64,000 nucleotides of DNA from CAYPPG01 sp964412555 (GCA_964412555.1 CAYPPG010000002.1:151234-215233); one strand, 5' to 3'. Positions 26,901 to 35,920 are shown, numbered from the stretch's first letter. Notes: generated from the sequence alone by a model not told the origin. Program-made: numbers and translations.

Positions 26901-28988
26901 ATCCCGTACGAAAACCGTTAAATCAAATGTGGGATTTTGTTGTGGGATTTTTGCCGGAAAGATAAACCGGTGAGGTATGGTATCCTTTTTGATTTCAATG
27001 GTTGCCATCGAACCGGCTAACGCCATCGCTCCGTTTTCTTCTGAAACCTGTGTTTGCCAAAGTTGCTCGGAATCATCAAAAAGTAGAGGATACGACCGTT
27101 CATTTACTTCCGTATGAAATAGAACTTCGCCTTCCTGATCCGTAAATGGATTTCCTGTGGAACGGTCGAGAATCGAAACCTCCACTGACAAATGGGCTTC
27201 CGATTGTTGGGGGGTGACTGATTTGGTGGATGTTTCCGTGTCTTTGTTCGAATAAAAAATAGCAGGAATCACTTCATAAGATAGGTTTTGAGTTTGATAA
27301 GGAGATTCGGGACTCCCTAACAAGACCGTTTCCAGTGAATCGATCAATGTTGCTTCAAAGTAGTATTCTAAACGATCTACATTGTGATCCTTGGGAATTG
27401 TCGTTTCAAAAATCGTATTTTGACCCGGTAGGGGAACTAGCGGGCGTGTATTCTCATAAACATCCGATCCTTTTGTTCGATACAAGAGAGTGATGTGATC
27501 CAGATGGTCCAACGAAGAAGAAGGAACTCCCACACGAAGTTTGATTGGAGTATGAAACGCGATATATTCTGGCGGATAGTGAACAAGAATGATTTTTTCT
27601 TTTGTATAATCCACATACTTTCCTTCAAACACAATTTCTCCTTCAGAGATGTTTAGCGTGTGGGTTTCGATTTGCGGAGACAACCATCCTTCAACATTTC
27701 CCCAATCGATCATATATTCCCCTGCAGGAACATTTTGTATCTTTAGATCCCCCTCACCTTCTTGTGTAGAGCCATCCGGCAAATAAAGAACCCATGGAGC
27801 GTTGAGGGAATCCGGTTCCGTATCGATCACAATCCGAAGGGGTAAAGGAAATGACTCGATATTGCCTTTTTGGTATAGCTGTTTGATTTCCACATCCGAA
27901 AGAGCGCGGTTGTAGATACGGAAATCATCCAACGCGCCATTGAGCGGGTACCATGTATCCGAGAATTTCCCCAAATATAAATCCTGTCCATTCGCCTTCG
28001 ATATTTCCATTTCCCCGATTTGTGTCTCAATTCGTCTTCCATCGAGATACAAATGAACATGATCATAATCATATACAACAGAGAGATGGCGCCACTTGCC
28101 TAATTGTGAAGGAATTTCTTTTCGATACACCTGAAAAGAGGGTGAGGAAAATTGATTGTTTGTAAAACTGATAGAATATAAGTCGCTGGGATACAAATAG
28201 TTGCGAAATGTAAATCCCCTGCGGTCATGGCTTTTGGCAAAAACCGTTTGCCCCGATCCATCTTTTTGATTGCCCCACCCGTCCATTCCCAAATAGGAAT
28301 CTATTTGAACAAAACAGGCAAACGTAAATTCATTGTCAAACATCAAGGTTTCATTGTTTCTGACATAAATATGTCCTGGGTTGTGGTATCCGCTAAATTT
28401 GGCCGCCTTGCCATACACACCATCCGTTGCCGCTACATTGTCAGTCGAGACTCCATGATTGCCATTCCCACTTGAATCATTCCCTAACTGAGAGGGATCA
28501 TCAAAGGTGTACCACGCCACTAAGCCATGGTCGATTGAACGCAATTCTTCCGGGAAAGCCATAACTTCCCCCACGATGGATTTTGATAACGATTGACCAT
28601 TTACCTCAATTCTGAAGTTTCCATGAAATTTTTGGGCTCCGGATGCTGTTTGCGGAACGGTAACCATGTATGTCAATAACTGGCTGGAAACACCTTGTTC
28701 GAACTGCAAAGTCCACCCTACTTTATTCTGCTCCGAATATGAATTCTCCGGTGGAGCGATAATCGTGACCTCCCACCCTTCTGGCGCAACGTCTTCTACA
28801 ACAAGACTTGTTGGTGCATTGTTGGATATGGCTACTTCAAGTTGAATTGTGAACAATCCTCCTGGTTTGTATGTTTCTGAAAAAGCACGTTCCACATTCA
28901 CTTCCGCCCAAACTTGAGCCGTAATACTCATCAAAGCCATAAAAAAAAAACTATCTTTTGCAACGGTCTTATTGCTACCAGTTTCCAT
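23976..28988 (-). CDS. Giant exported LamG / thrombospondin-type-3 surface protein
   Basis: A 1670-residue exported protein. The N-terminus has a signal-like segment (SFFFMALMSITAQVWAEV) after a basic start. Residues 30-140 look like an immunoglobulin-like domain. Residues 155-380 form a LamG/concanavalin-type domain (GLVAWYTFDD, DLYLGKFSDTWYPLNGALDD, FRIYNRALSDVEIKQLY). Carboxypeptidase-regulatory-like beta-sandwiches follow (VVGARVELIHD near residue 700), then a mixed helical middle with hydrophobic stretch GVVNVGVFAVLGNP. The C-terminus has calcium-binding type-3 repeats (DTDSDGMPDHW, DDPDNDGLINSQEY, DNDSDQDGFNDYNE). After the repeats it ends with FETFIPNWMHY, the shared aromatic tail. A probable adhesin or matrix-binding protein; the ligand is unknown. 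Confidence 0.8.
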   Translation of the reverse strand: METGSNKTVAKDSFFFMALMSITAQVWAEVNVERAFSETYKPGGLFTIQLEVAISNNAPTSLVVEDVAPEGWEVTIIAPPENSYSEQNKVGWTLQFEQGVSSQLLTYMVTVPQTASGAQKFHGNFRIEVNGQSLSKSIVGEVMAFPEELRSIDHGLVAWYTFDDPSQLGNDSSGNGNHGVSTDNVAATDGVYGKAAKFSGYHNPGHIYVRNNETLMFDNEFTFACFVQIDSYLGMDGWGNQKDGSGQTVFAKSHDRRGFTFRNYLYPSDLYSISFTNNQFSSPSFQVYRKEIPSQLGKWRHLSVVYDYDHVHLYLDGRRIETQIGEMEISKANGQDLYLGKFSDTWYPLNGALDDFRIYNRALSDVEIKQLYQKGNIESFPLPLRIVIDTEPDSLNAPWVLYLPDGSTQEGEGDLKIQNVPAGEYMIDWGNVEGWLSPQIETHTLNISEGEIVFEGKYVDYTKEKIILVHYPPEYIAFHTPIKLRVGVPSSSLDHLDHITLLYRTKGSDVYENTRPLVPLPGQNTIFETTIPKDHNVDRLEYYFEATLIDSLETVLLGSPESPYQTQNLSYEVIPAIFYSNKDTETSTKSVTPQQSEAHLSVEVSILDRSTGNPFTDQEGEVLFHTEVNERSYPLLFDDSEQLWQTQVSEENGAMALAGSMATIEIKKDTIPHRFIFPAKIPQQNPTFDLTVFVRDDQKNAVVGARVELIHDINIQKQRIYETTTGPEGYARFQSIPSQYYAIKVHHKNGVVERLPILIDRNHTINITVSNAEIPIVAESVDLLFRDINQFRTRELQTVSNISSYIDQVITTPNEQDQSWIEEITNRYFTLFPDAYGIAKVAVNKPLSWNIVNNLAAAGLTIYGLQQSPDDLIWADMYLGDLVYQSSIYTLAASDDETQKRFQSEIGNIVNPNLSDEEKKNIFTANDHTVELYQLKSYTFFKESQNAINLHRDNALEQIKEIHTVPEELDLEQIQLSSNILSRNLTKNNLDNRIYYWQDERFISDFQNQPTERKNAWIRPTGKIQEELDHIIQLKNKAEWNAKTAEYAAVGIAYGGLAVTALAGVVNVGVFAVLGNPWITNSLTLGLGQAAIAYQNQAIQLNKTLPALWSLSAANMGANIVYTSKDLFENTTNLWIHELREPHYFSKNVKRNNYHLSLEYDHMYDPESGLHLLNDINYYYAHIPMFGYECNGRPCSIQEKRSTETMGIFDGKIHLKPEHNGTLPVRFRVDVKSYYGNMGSVLLGEDSYHTRLTHVDKNQPIELPFKYYYRYPRNINLDSNTAFITKKHFVKISIFEEPYPKSIYTRTFAFRLCDWTQHYRQKKQQNSNSTSTKQTIAQNENHADSLEFDGEIQLSKNQSSWEHDISIDDPSVKYINISVYYSDDELISARLERSDGRILGFDMITFQDRNEIVGEYSGFQSNPIQFRILPEESYNYKLTLNLHQAEYVQDTAAWVTISAIQEKPASLSAAFTSPSILGVPGQIASFSLIITETGQQEPVHNIQIPPAVVTNHIETAIPPLQTDNHTIPILMPGAQNELVIGYSIPADIAWKEGKNAEDTVFYGQVEIQSDNLVPLLQPIAIFIDTDSDGMPDHWEVNTNLRPLEDDSEDDPDNDGLINSQEYSLGTNPRDNDSDQDGFNDYNEIHAGSNPLDSNSTPDDFETFIPNWMHY

Positions 28989-29288
28989 ATGGATATCATC
29001 TGTTTAACTCCTGATTAGAATAATGCGTTAGAAAACGAAAATACGTCTCATCTTCCGGATGAGACGACCTTGTTTTCTTCACGAAAAAAATTACAATAAA
29101 CTGAAGTGTATTTTGATTCACTAGTAAACTAGCACGAGTAAATTGGCGTGTCAACGGCTGTGAAGACTTTTTCGGTTTATTGTGAGAAGATTGAATAAAA
29201 TGTGACTACAGTACAATCTGCTTGTTATTTTAAAAAAAATAATTAAAATATTGTAATGTGATTTATTCATGGGAGCAAGAAGGTAACC
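28989..29288. promoter_or_regulatory. Divergent intergenic region with hairpin and dyad
   Basis: This 300-base gap separates the giant exported gene (leftward) from the blaI-M56 operon (rightward). It contains a nine-base stem CGTCTCATC/GATGAGACG with a TTCCG loop (29044-29066) and an imperfect palindrome CTAGTAAACTAG (29121-29132). A sequence ACTACAGTACAATC at 29205-29218 faintly recalls BlaI half-sites. Repressor binding at either dyad is speculative. Confidence 0.35.
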
Positions 29289-29708
29289 ATGGCGAGAAAA
29301 AAATCGGAAACACCGACGGATTGGGAGTTGTTTTTGATGAAACAGCTCTGGCGCTTGGAAGAGGCAACGGTGGACCAAGTTCGCGAAACCTTGCGGAAGC
29401 AAGACATCAAGCGTTCGGAATCCGCCTTGCGCACTACTCTTCAAACCATGACGAAAAAAGGGTTGGTCAAAGCGAAAAAAAAAGAAAATGCGACTCATTA
29501 CACGGCGACCGTCCAGCGCAATCCCATGGAGAAACGCATTTTCTCTCACCTCATCAATACGTTGTTTGAGGGGAACCGGGAAAACTTTGTGTTAAGCGCT
29601 CTCAATCAAACGGACGCCACCCCGGAAATTTTGCAGACCTTGAAAAAAAAGCTGGAAAACGCGAAAAAAAACAAATCCCAGGAATCTGACATAGAAAACA
29701 AACCATGA
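29289..29708 (+). CDS. BlaI/MecI/CopY-type repressor
   Basis: A 139-residue winged-helix repressor. The N-terminal domain reads PTDWELFLMKQLWRLEEATV, DQVRETL, then SALRTTLQTMTKKGLVKAKK, the BlaI recognition-helix region. The C-terminal half is a dimerisation helix (HLINTLFEGNRENFVLSALN) with a Lys/Glu-rich end. Known relatives are cleaved by an M56 membrane protease when it senses a signal, which derepresses the operon. The next gene is exactly such a protease, overlapping by four bases (ATGA). AAGGT lies just before the ATG. Its target is probably its own operon and possibly the divergent giant protein gene. Confidence 0.88.
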   Translation: MARKKSETPTDWELFLMKQLWRLEEATVDQVRETLRKQDIKRSESALRTTLQTMTKKGLVKAKKKENATHYTATVQRNPMEKRIFSHLINTLFEGNRENFVLSALNQTDATPEILQTLKKKLENAKKNKSQESDIENKP

Positions 29709-31909
29709 TCGGCATTTTTATCTTTTGGTTGATTTCAATTTCCATCGTCATTCCCTGTTTAGCGGTTCTTCTTATTCTCTTTCGGCGAAGCCGGGCGAAT
29801 TTCCGAGCGGCATTATTATCTACGACGCTTTTGCTTCTCTGGATCATTCCTATCGCTCCGTTTCTTCTTCCCTTTCAACTGATTGAGCCGCATTCAAGTC
29901 AATTCAAGCCGATGTCGGGCTATGAAATCATCACTTCGCAAGAGAGTGTAAGTTCTCACCCGACACAACAGAATCCTCCACCTCCTGCCTCATCTTCGCA
30001 GAGTGCGGGTCCCGAACTGAACGCTCATGTTCATGGGGAAACAGGAATCCATCAAATCATTCCCGTTTTGATCGGATTGCTACTTATGATCTGGTTGTCT
30101 GGAAGCATGGTTTCGTTTCTTCGCTGGTGGAAAGAAAAGCGGTTGGTGCGTGATTTTCTCCGACGTACAACTCCCGTCCAAGATCCGGTCATCCTCAACA
30201 TGGTGGAACGCACCCGGCAAATCATGTTTATCGAAGGAACGGTGTCTGTTCGTCAAACCTCTGAAAACTGCATTCCTTTTGTCACCGGCTTGTATCGAAC
30301 CGTGCTTTGTTTGCCCGAATCGTATTTGCAGAAATCCAAACAGGAACAGGTGTATGGGGTGATTCTTCATGAAATGTGTCATCTGTACCGCCGCGATTTT
30401 CTCATCCTTCACGCGATGCGATTCTTTCAAATGATATTCTGTTTACACCCCTTCGTTTATTGGATGCAGAAGAAGCTGATTCTCTTGCAAGATATGGCCT
30501 GTGATGAGATGGCCGCCCTTTTGCAAGGCAGTGAAATACAATATGGCGAATCCTTGGTGGATAGTGTGGAAAACTATGTTCATTTCCAACCGGCTCCTTC
30601 AGTCCTAGCCCATTTTCATACAAATAACACTTTGCTTTTCCGCTTAGACAATATTTTGAATACCCCTCTTGGCCAGTTAAGCCGAATTCCTTTTCATTTA
30701 TTATTGGGATTGATGCTGTATCTGTTTCTAGGGTTTACTGCAATCGGTTCTCTAGGACAATATGTGCAGCAGCAGTGGAGTTTGAATTCTCCCCGTTGGT
30801 CAATTTCATCCGTGATTTCGCTCAACATCCAACTGTTAAAAATTTACAATCCCTTCACCGACATTCAACATACATCCGTAACATTCGGACACGAATGCCA
30901 CAAACTCCTCTGTACTGCCATCGCAGATGTCGATCAGAACGGTTATCCGGATATTCTTGCCGGAACAGAGCGGGGAGAACCCAATTTCGTCTTTCGAAAC
31001 GACGGAACGGGGAAATTGGTCGAACACAGTACATTCGGCCCCCACTTGGATGTTGTTCCCTGCATGACTGTATGTGATGTGAATCGGGATGGAGATATCG
31101 ATGCGATTGCGGCCAGCTTGACCCAAAAAAGCAAGGTGTTCATGAACGATGGGGAAGGCCATTTCAGTCTGTTAAGCGTAATCACGAATCGTTCTTTGTC
31201 AGTTTCGCATGTTACGGCGGGAGATTTGAACAACGATGACTCACCGGACGCTCTTTTTTGTTGCCGGAATTTCGAATATAACCTGCTTTTTGTAAACAAG
31301 GGATTGGGATTTTTTCAATTCAAGGCATCCTTCATTCAAAAAATGATTTTTCCTGCAGTCTCGTCCACTATTTTCGATTTGAATAGGGATGGAAAGAATG
31401 ACTTCATCTTATGCTTTGATCGCTCTCATCCACTGTATTATGAGAGCAGAGGGAGTGAGAAAGCTCGTCCATCACCGATTCTTTCCGCCGCCAACGCAAT
31501 GTATGCGGTTCCGATAAAAACGAAACGTGAACAACAATGCAAGTTCCTCTTTTTGGGCTGTGGAAAAAATCACGATACTCATCTTTTATTTGATAGTGGC
31601 GTCACTTCGTTTTCCAAACCGGAATTTTCATTTCAAACTCCGGCGCCAATCCGCGCCTATGCCGTGGGAGATATCAACCAGGATAAACTGGACGATCTCG
31701 TCCTTGCAGATCGCAATAATTCTATTTTTCTCTACCAGAACCAGGGCGCGTATTTTTACCAAACGTCTCTTCTCAATATGGAAAGTGATTCGCCAATCCA
31801 AACTCTTGATCTCGTGGATTTAGAAAAAAACGGTTTCCTGGATTTAATCATTGGCTTTTCGCAATCTCCTTTTACCATTTTTTATGATTATGGGAAAGAA
31901 TGGGTTTGA
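29705..31909 (+). CDS. M56 (BlaR1-like) membrane peptidase fused to FG-GAP propeller
   Basis: A 734-residue sensor protease. Two N-terminal helices, a Pro/Ser-rich linker and a third helix near residue 125 precede the zinc site HEMCH (222-226, HExxH). Downstream FCLHPFVYWMQKKLILLQDM and ACDEMAA supply the third ligand region. A final transmembrane helix lies near 335-355. Residues 390-734 form about six FG-GAP blades with Asp loops (ADVDQNGYPDILAG, CDVNRDGDIDAIAA, FDLNRDGKNDFILC, GDINQDKLDDLVLA). In BlaR1 the extracellular part is a penicillin-binding sensor; here it is a calcium-binding propeller. Inference: the propeller senses an extracellular ligand and triggers cleavage of the coupled BlaI repressor. 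Confidence 0.85.
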   Translation: MIGIFIFWLISISIVIPCLAVLLILFRRSRANFRAALLSTTLLLLWIIPIAPFLLPFQLIEPHSSQFKPMSGYEIITSQESVSSHPTQQNPPPPASSSQSAGPELNAHVHGETGIHQIIPVLIGLLLMIWLSGSMVSFLRWWKEKRLVRDFLRRTTPVQDPVILNMVERTRQIMFIEGTVSVRQTSENCIPFVTGLYRTVLCLPESYLQKSKQEQVYGVILHEMCHLYRRDFLILHAMRFFQMIFCLHPFVYWMQKKLILLQDMACDEMAALLQGSEIQYGESLVDSVENYVHFQPAPSVLAHFHTNNTLLFRLDNILNTPLGQLSRIPFHLLLGLMLYLFLGFTAIGSLGQYVQQQWSLNSPRWSISSVISLNIQLLKIYNPFTDIQHTSVTFGHECHKLLCTAIADVDQNGYPDILAGTERGEPNFVFRNDGTGKLVEHSTFGPHLDVVPCMTVCDVNRDGDIDAIAASLTQKSKVFMNDGEGHFSLLSVITNRSLSVSHVTAGDLNNDDSPDALFCCRNFEYNLLFVNKGLGFFQFKASFIQKMIFPAVSSTIFDLNRDGKNDFILCFDRSHPLYYESRGSEKARPSPILSAANAMYAVPIKTKREQQCKFLFLGCGKNHDTHLLFDSGVTSFSKPEFSFQTPAPIRAYAVGDINQDKLDDLVLADRNNSIFLYQNQGAYFYQTSLLNMESDSPIQTLDLVDLEKNGFLDLIIGFSQSPFTIFYDYGKEWV

Positions 31910-31931
31910 GTTACTGGAAATCGTGTGAAAT

Positions 31932-32864
31932 TTACTGCTTGTTTTTCACAATGCGAAAGCCAATATCCGTATAATCGGCATCGGCGGAACGCATCTCCCG
32001 ATAGGCAGCCCGGCAATCCCGCAAGTAACTTTGGCATGCGCCTCCCCGATAAATTCGATCGTAACCCTCTTCCGGACCGCGTGGATCAATCGTTCGTCCA
32101 CGCGGATAAGGATCGATCCAACAATCGTGACACCACTCCATGACATTTCCATGCATATCATACAATCCCCAAGGATTGGGCCGTTTCAAGCCCACTTCGG
32201 AAATGCCCCAAAACTTAGCCTGCGGATCGTAGCTTCCATACCACCATAAATATGGATCAAGGTTAGAATCTTTCGTGCCCTCCGCATCCTTGGATTCCAA
32301 TGCATCCCCAAACCAGAAACGGGTTTGAGTTCCCGCCCGGCATGCATATTCCCATTCCGCCTCCGTCGGTAGACGAAATCCATTCGCACTCCAATCGGCT
32401 TGCCAGGTTTTCTCATCGTAGACCTGAGTGAGACCGAGATTGAAACTCAATCGGTTACAAAAGCGGACGCAGTCTTTCCAACTGACTTGCGTAACAGGAT
32501 GGTTTGGCAATACGAAGGATTGCTGCGGACTATAATTCATAACACAAAACCACTGCGCCTGTGTGATTTCATATTGACTGATATAAAAATCTTGCGAGAT
32601 GTGCACTTCATGCGGAGGCCACTCATAATCAGCGAATCGACCCCGTTCATCCGGCGGCGAACCCATTCGAAAGGTTCCCGCTTTGATAAGAACCATAACC
32701 AACGGGTTTTGTTTGGGCATTAAGCCTGGAATGGACAAAGTGATGGATTGTATTGCGGATGCGGCAGTTGCGGACTTCGGTTGTTCCTTTCGAATCTCTT
32801 TCGAATTCCCTTTTTCTTGAATGAGTACTACAAGAAGTATGGTTAATAGAAAACGGTTGAACAT
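31932..32864 (-). CDS. Exported SUMF1/FGE-like domain protein, second copy
   Basis: A 310-residue protein with ATG 32864 (AAGGAT upstream) and signal MFNRFLLTILLVVLIQEKGN. The FGE-like domain reads IKAGTFRMGSPPDERGR, DFYISQYEITQAQWFCVMN, RLPTEAEWEYACRAGTQTRF, WGLYDMHGNVMEWCHDCW and YRGGACQSYLRDCRAAYREM. The arrangement around GGAC differs from the CxxxxC pair of genuine FGE. It ends IGFRIVKNKQ without the aromatic tail. It stands convergent to the M56 gene with 22 bases between stops. Likely a domain used for binding or an uncharacterised oxidase, not a sulfatase activator. Confidence 0.75.
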   Translation of the reverse strand: MFNRFLLTILLVVLIQEKGNSKEIRKEQPKSATAASAIQSITLSIPGLMPKQNPLVMVLIKAGTFRMGSPPDERGRFADYEWPPHEVHISQDFYISQYEITQAQWFCVMNYSPQQSFVLPNHPVTQVSWKDCVRFCNRLSFNLGLTQVYDEKTWQADWSANGFRLPTEAEWEYACRAGTQTRFWFGDALESKDAEGTKDSNLDPYLWWYGSYDPQAKFWGISEVGLKRPNPWGLYDMHGNVMEWCHDCWIDPYPRGRTIDPRGPEEGYDRIYRGGACQSYLRDCRAAYREMRSADADYTDIGFRIVKNKQ

Positions 32865-32979
32865 GCACACACAATCCTTGAATTAGTCTATAGATGTCTG
32901 TGAAATTGTATTCTAACTCAATCCCTCCATCCTGAAAATCCTATAATTCAGGCCAATCCCGATTCGGACATTAAAGGTG

Positions 32980-33006
32980 GCAAGGGCAAGCGAAGCTTAC
33001 CCTTGC
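32980..33006. repeat. Single intergenic palindrome of the CAAGGG family
   Basis: GCAAGGG (32980-32986) pairs with CCCTTGC (33000-33006), with an inner stem AAGC/GCTT around GAA. Its reverse complement matches the element at 49842 except for a few loop and stem positions. Confidence 0.65.
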
Positions 33007-33016
33007 TCACTTTCGT

Positions 33017-35824
33017 TTAATTCCTGCGCCGGCTAGTAGTACTACTGCGGGAAGCAGATGATGAACTACTTCGCGACGAAGATGAAGACGTTCGCGGAGC
33101 GGATACCGAAGACCGGCTGCTTGAAGTGGATCTCGAAGAGGAATAGGACCGTGAAGAACTCATCCCGCTTGAAGACCGGCTTGGGCTTGAACTGCGATAA
33201 GAGGAACTTGACCGGCTTGGAGCTTTATAACTGCTGGAACTTCTGGACGGTATGGAGTAGCTTCTCTGAGGCGAACTGTAACTTGGAGAACTGCTGCGAG
33301 AAGAATAGGAGCGGCTCGAACTCCGGCTGGGTGATCGCAAGTTATAAGACGGCTGTTGATAGGAGCGGGAAGGTGTATTGGAAAACGATTGCCGCGAGGA
33401 ACTGCGGCTTCGGCTATAAGACGAAGATGGCGATTTTTTCAGTGTAACAGTTCCTCTTCTGTTCCTTAAATTTTGCGAGGTCGAAGAAGAAGGCCCGCTG
33501 TACCGAATTTGATTGCGGGACTGGGATTGTGGAGGAGTATACGTATTCCGGGAACTCGAATAGGAGGGAATCCGAGAAGTGCTGGAGGAATCCCGCGAAG
33601 GACTCCGCGGGATTACACTCGAGCTTTTCCGATTACTGGATGACCGCGCAGGCTGCGAATAAGAAGAACTTCTTTCCGTGGAAGGTGTGGAATTCCTCCG
33701 TATCGAACTTGAGCGGGATGGAGTTGACGGTATTGTACTTTTGCTTCTGGACGTGGACGGTGTAATTGTCGAACGCCGGTTTTGGTTCTGTGGAATCGTG
33801 CTTCGCGAAGGTGATATCGAGGATTTGCGCTCTGTATGCAATTTCGGTATCGAACTACGGCTCGGTTGAGTCCGGTGGTTTTGGTAGTAAGAGTTCCTTT
33901 TTCCGCTCAAGGAAGGAGAGGTTGTTGAAGGAACACTTCGTCTGGATCGAGATGTATTCGATTCCAACCGAGGGATTGTTCGCTCTGTTGTCCCCGTCCT
34001 TTTTTCAACCTTCGCCGAATTCCCGGCATTAATGCGGGTAGGATTGTAATATGGTTTTCCCGCAGTGGATGTATTCTCTCGTCTCGGTGTCACTCTCGTC
34101 TTTGATTCTTCGACTTTTGAGCGTGCATCCGTTTGAGTATCGCTACGTCTTGCTTTTGTCTGCGTCCTATTTTTTGTTATATCTTGATAGGACGGTTGTC
34201 CGGTTGTGGTGCGGGAATCGCTTCTACGTGCCTTGGTCGCCGGAATTCTCCGATTTTCCCGATTGACCGATTCGGCCGTTTTCGCTTGATTCGGAGTATC
34301 CGGGTTTTCAATACGTTTTCTGGAAACCGCTGTATTGTTCCGTGTCGGTTCCGTGCTGACTCTCGTTTTCCCTCCACCGGTATTGCTCAGATTGGCTTTC
34401 CCTGTATTTGAACCAGGAAGAGTAATTTCTTTCCGTCGTTCCACCTCACGCTTTTCACGGCGTTGCGGTAAGGATGTAATAGCGGCTTTCCCGAGGTGCA
34501 CGTCTTTAGTATCCGCTTTGACCAAGGTTGCCGTTCCTCTTCGTGCTTGTCTTCCTTCGATGAAATCTCTTCGCGGCATGACTGTCACACCGTTTGGAGC
34601 GTTGCTGTTTTGATAATTGTTGATCGTGGTGTTGTTGATCGTAATATTATTGACAACTGTATCATGATCATAATCATGAATGCGCACATGGGTGATCGGA
34701 TCCACATAAATCCCGCGGTGATGGTACCAGCGGTGATAAGGATCATGCGGACCGAGCGGGAACCAGCCGATGCAAGGATCGCTATAGTAGCTCCCACCAA
34801 TGGAAAAGTTGAAATATTTTCCATGGCGCGCATAGGTGAAGGAGACCAGTGCCGGATACCAGACCGGCCGGTGATGATAACTGACATGAACGACCTCATG
34901 AGGAACCCAACACCAGCGATAACTCGGTGTATACACCCAACGGCCGTAATGGTAGGGAACCCAGCCCCACGGTTCATAAGACACCCATGTCCAAGAATAT
35001 GGTTCGACATATACCCATCTCCCTGAGCGGTAAGGAGCCCATTCGTTGACAACCACCGTAGTTGGACGCCAAACGCGGCCATATGTGGGAACCTCGATCC
35101 ATTCACCATACCGATCCAAATCTTGATAGCCCGCGACACGGTTGGAAACATATTGCTTGCTGGGGCTTGTGTAATGAATGGCATCCCGCAAATCACACCA
35201 CCGGTCAAAATCGGTGATCTCTTGGAAAGGTACATATAAATATGTATTGGGATCGGGATTCTCTACTAAAAGTTTTTCTCCGCCTTTGATGCGGAAATGG
35301 CTTTCTTCATCGCGATAAACGCGGAGTATTCCTCGGCGAACAGGAATTTCAGCCGGTCCGGCTTCGCTGACATGAACTCGTGCTTTGACTTGTTCCAAAA
35401 CAGTGGTTTTGAAATAAGCCGATTGAATTTCCAGCGGTGGCCGGTCATAAGGAACATCCTGTGCACTGATCGCTAGGATTCCTTTCATGATCTCAATTCG
35501 CCCCAATGCATCGTCCAATACCTTGATAGCAAGAAATGTTTCTTGGGCCAGATAGAGATTGACGTTATCTTCCAACTGAATTTCCGCTTTGCCCCCCGGC
35601 CCGGTGTACACTTGATCACCTGCCATTAGGGGGGTGTTGATCATTCCATCGATCCAATCCTCATCTTGAGTTCTCAAAATAGAAACCGGCCCCTCAATAT
35701 AAGATAAGCGCGCAACGCGCATTTGTACGGCCTTCTCTGCAGAAGCAAATGAAGAATCACAAGTCAGGAAAGGCGTAATAGCAACGATGTATAGAAATGT
35801 GAAGACTCGAACGATTGATTTCAT
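33017..35824 (-). CDS. FecR / DUF6600-like protein with long Ser/Arg-rich tail
   Basis: A 935-residue exported protein; ATG 35824 follows AAGGATCAGG (a GTG at 35842 is in frame). The signal is MKSIVRVFTFLYIVAITPFL with cleavage near SFA-S. Residues 35-180 contain an FecR-like beta-domain (VARLSYIEGPVSILR, GDQVYTGPGGKAEIQLED). Residues 210-340 hold repeated YGRVWRP, WAPYRSGRWVYVEPYSWTWV, EPWGWVPYHYGRW units, typical of DUF6600. The last 450 residues are low-complexity, mostly Ser and Arg with Pro, Thr, Tyr and Asn, ending SRSSTTSRRRN. This tail could bind nucleic acid, phosphate-rich polymers or matrix; that is speculative. Its reverse strand is also largely open because of repetitive codons. 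A candidate promoter lies at 35912. Confidence 0.75.
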   Translation of the reverse strand: MKSIVRVFTFLYIVAITPFLTCDSSFASAEKAVQMRVARLSYIEGPVSILRTQDEDWIDGMINTPLMAGDQVYTGPGGKAEIQLEDNVNLYLAQETFLAIKVLDDALGRIEIMKGILAISAQDVPYDRPPLEIQSAYFKTTVLEQVKARVHVSEAGPAEIPVRRGILRVYRDEESHFRIKGGEKLLVENPDPNTYLYVPFQEITDFDRWCDLRDAIHYTSPSKQYVSNRVAGYQDLDRYGEWIEVPTYGRVWRPTTVVVNEWAPYRSGRWVYVEPYSWTWVSYEPWGWVPYHYGRWVYTPSYRWCWVPHEVVHVSYHHRPVWYPALVSFTYARHGKYFNFSIGGSYYSDPCIGWFPLGPHDPYHRWYHHRGIYVDPITHVRIHDYDHDTVVNNITINNTTINNYQNSNAPNGVTVMPRRDFIEGRQARRGTATLVKADTKDVHLGKAAITSLPQRREKREVERRKEITLPGSNTGKANLSNTGGGKTRVSTEPTRNNTAVSRKRIENPDTPNQAKTAESVNRENRRIPATKARRSDSRTTTGQPSYQDITKNRTQTKARRSDTQTDARSKVEESKTRVTPRRENTSTAGKPYYNPTRINAGNSAKVEKRTGTTERTIPRLESNTSRSRRSVPSTTSPSLSGKRNSYYQNHRTQPSRSSIPKLHTERKSSISPSRSTIPQNQNRRSTITPSTSRSKSTIPSTPSRSSSIRRNSTPSTERSSSYSQPARSSSNRKSSSVIPRSPSRDSSSTSRIPSYSSSRNTYTPPQSQSRNQIRYSGPSSSTSQNLRNRRGTVTLKKSPSSSYSRSRSSSRQSFSNTPSRSYQQPSYNLRSPSRSSSRSYSSRSSSPSYSSPQRSYSIPSRSSSSYKAPSRSSSSYRSSSPSRSSSGMSSSRSYSSSRSTSSSRSSVSAPRTSSSSSRSSSSSASRSSTTSRRRN

Positions 35825-35911
35825 TTTCCTGATCCTTTCCACTATTAGGATAGCGCATTTTTCATGCCTTCACTCCATATCATCGTAAATTATTGTAAAT
35901 TGACTAAAACA

Positions 35912-35920
35912 ATTATACCA
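35912..35920 (-). promoter_or_regulatory. Extended -10 promoter for the FecR-like gene
   Basis: On the minus strand TGGTATAAT, an extended -10 with perfect TATAAT, lies 88 bases before the ATG at 35824. No good -35 is at standard spacing (TCGACA is 13 bases away), consistent with an extended -10 promoter. Confidence 0.45.

Noticed and set aside
33058..34613. Several plus-strand ORFs opposite the Ser/Arg-rich tail
   Set aside because: They arise because the repetitive Ser/Arg codons leave the opposite strand open; they have no ribosome sites and no recognisable domains.
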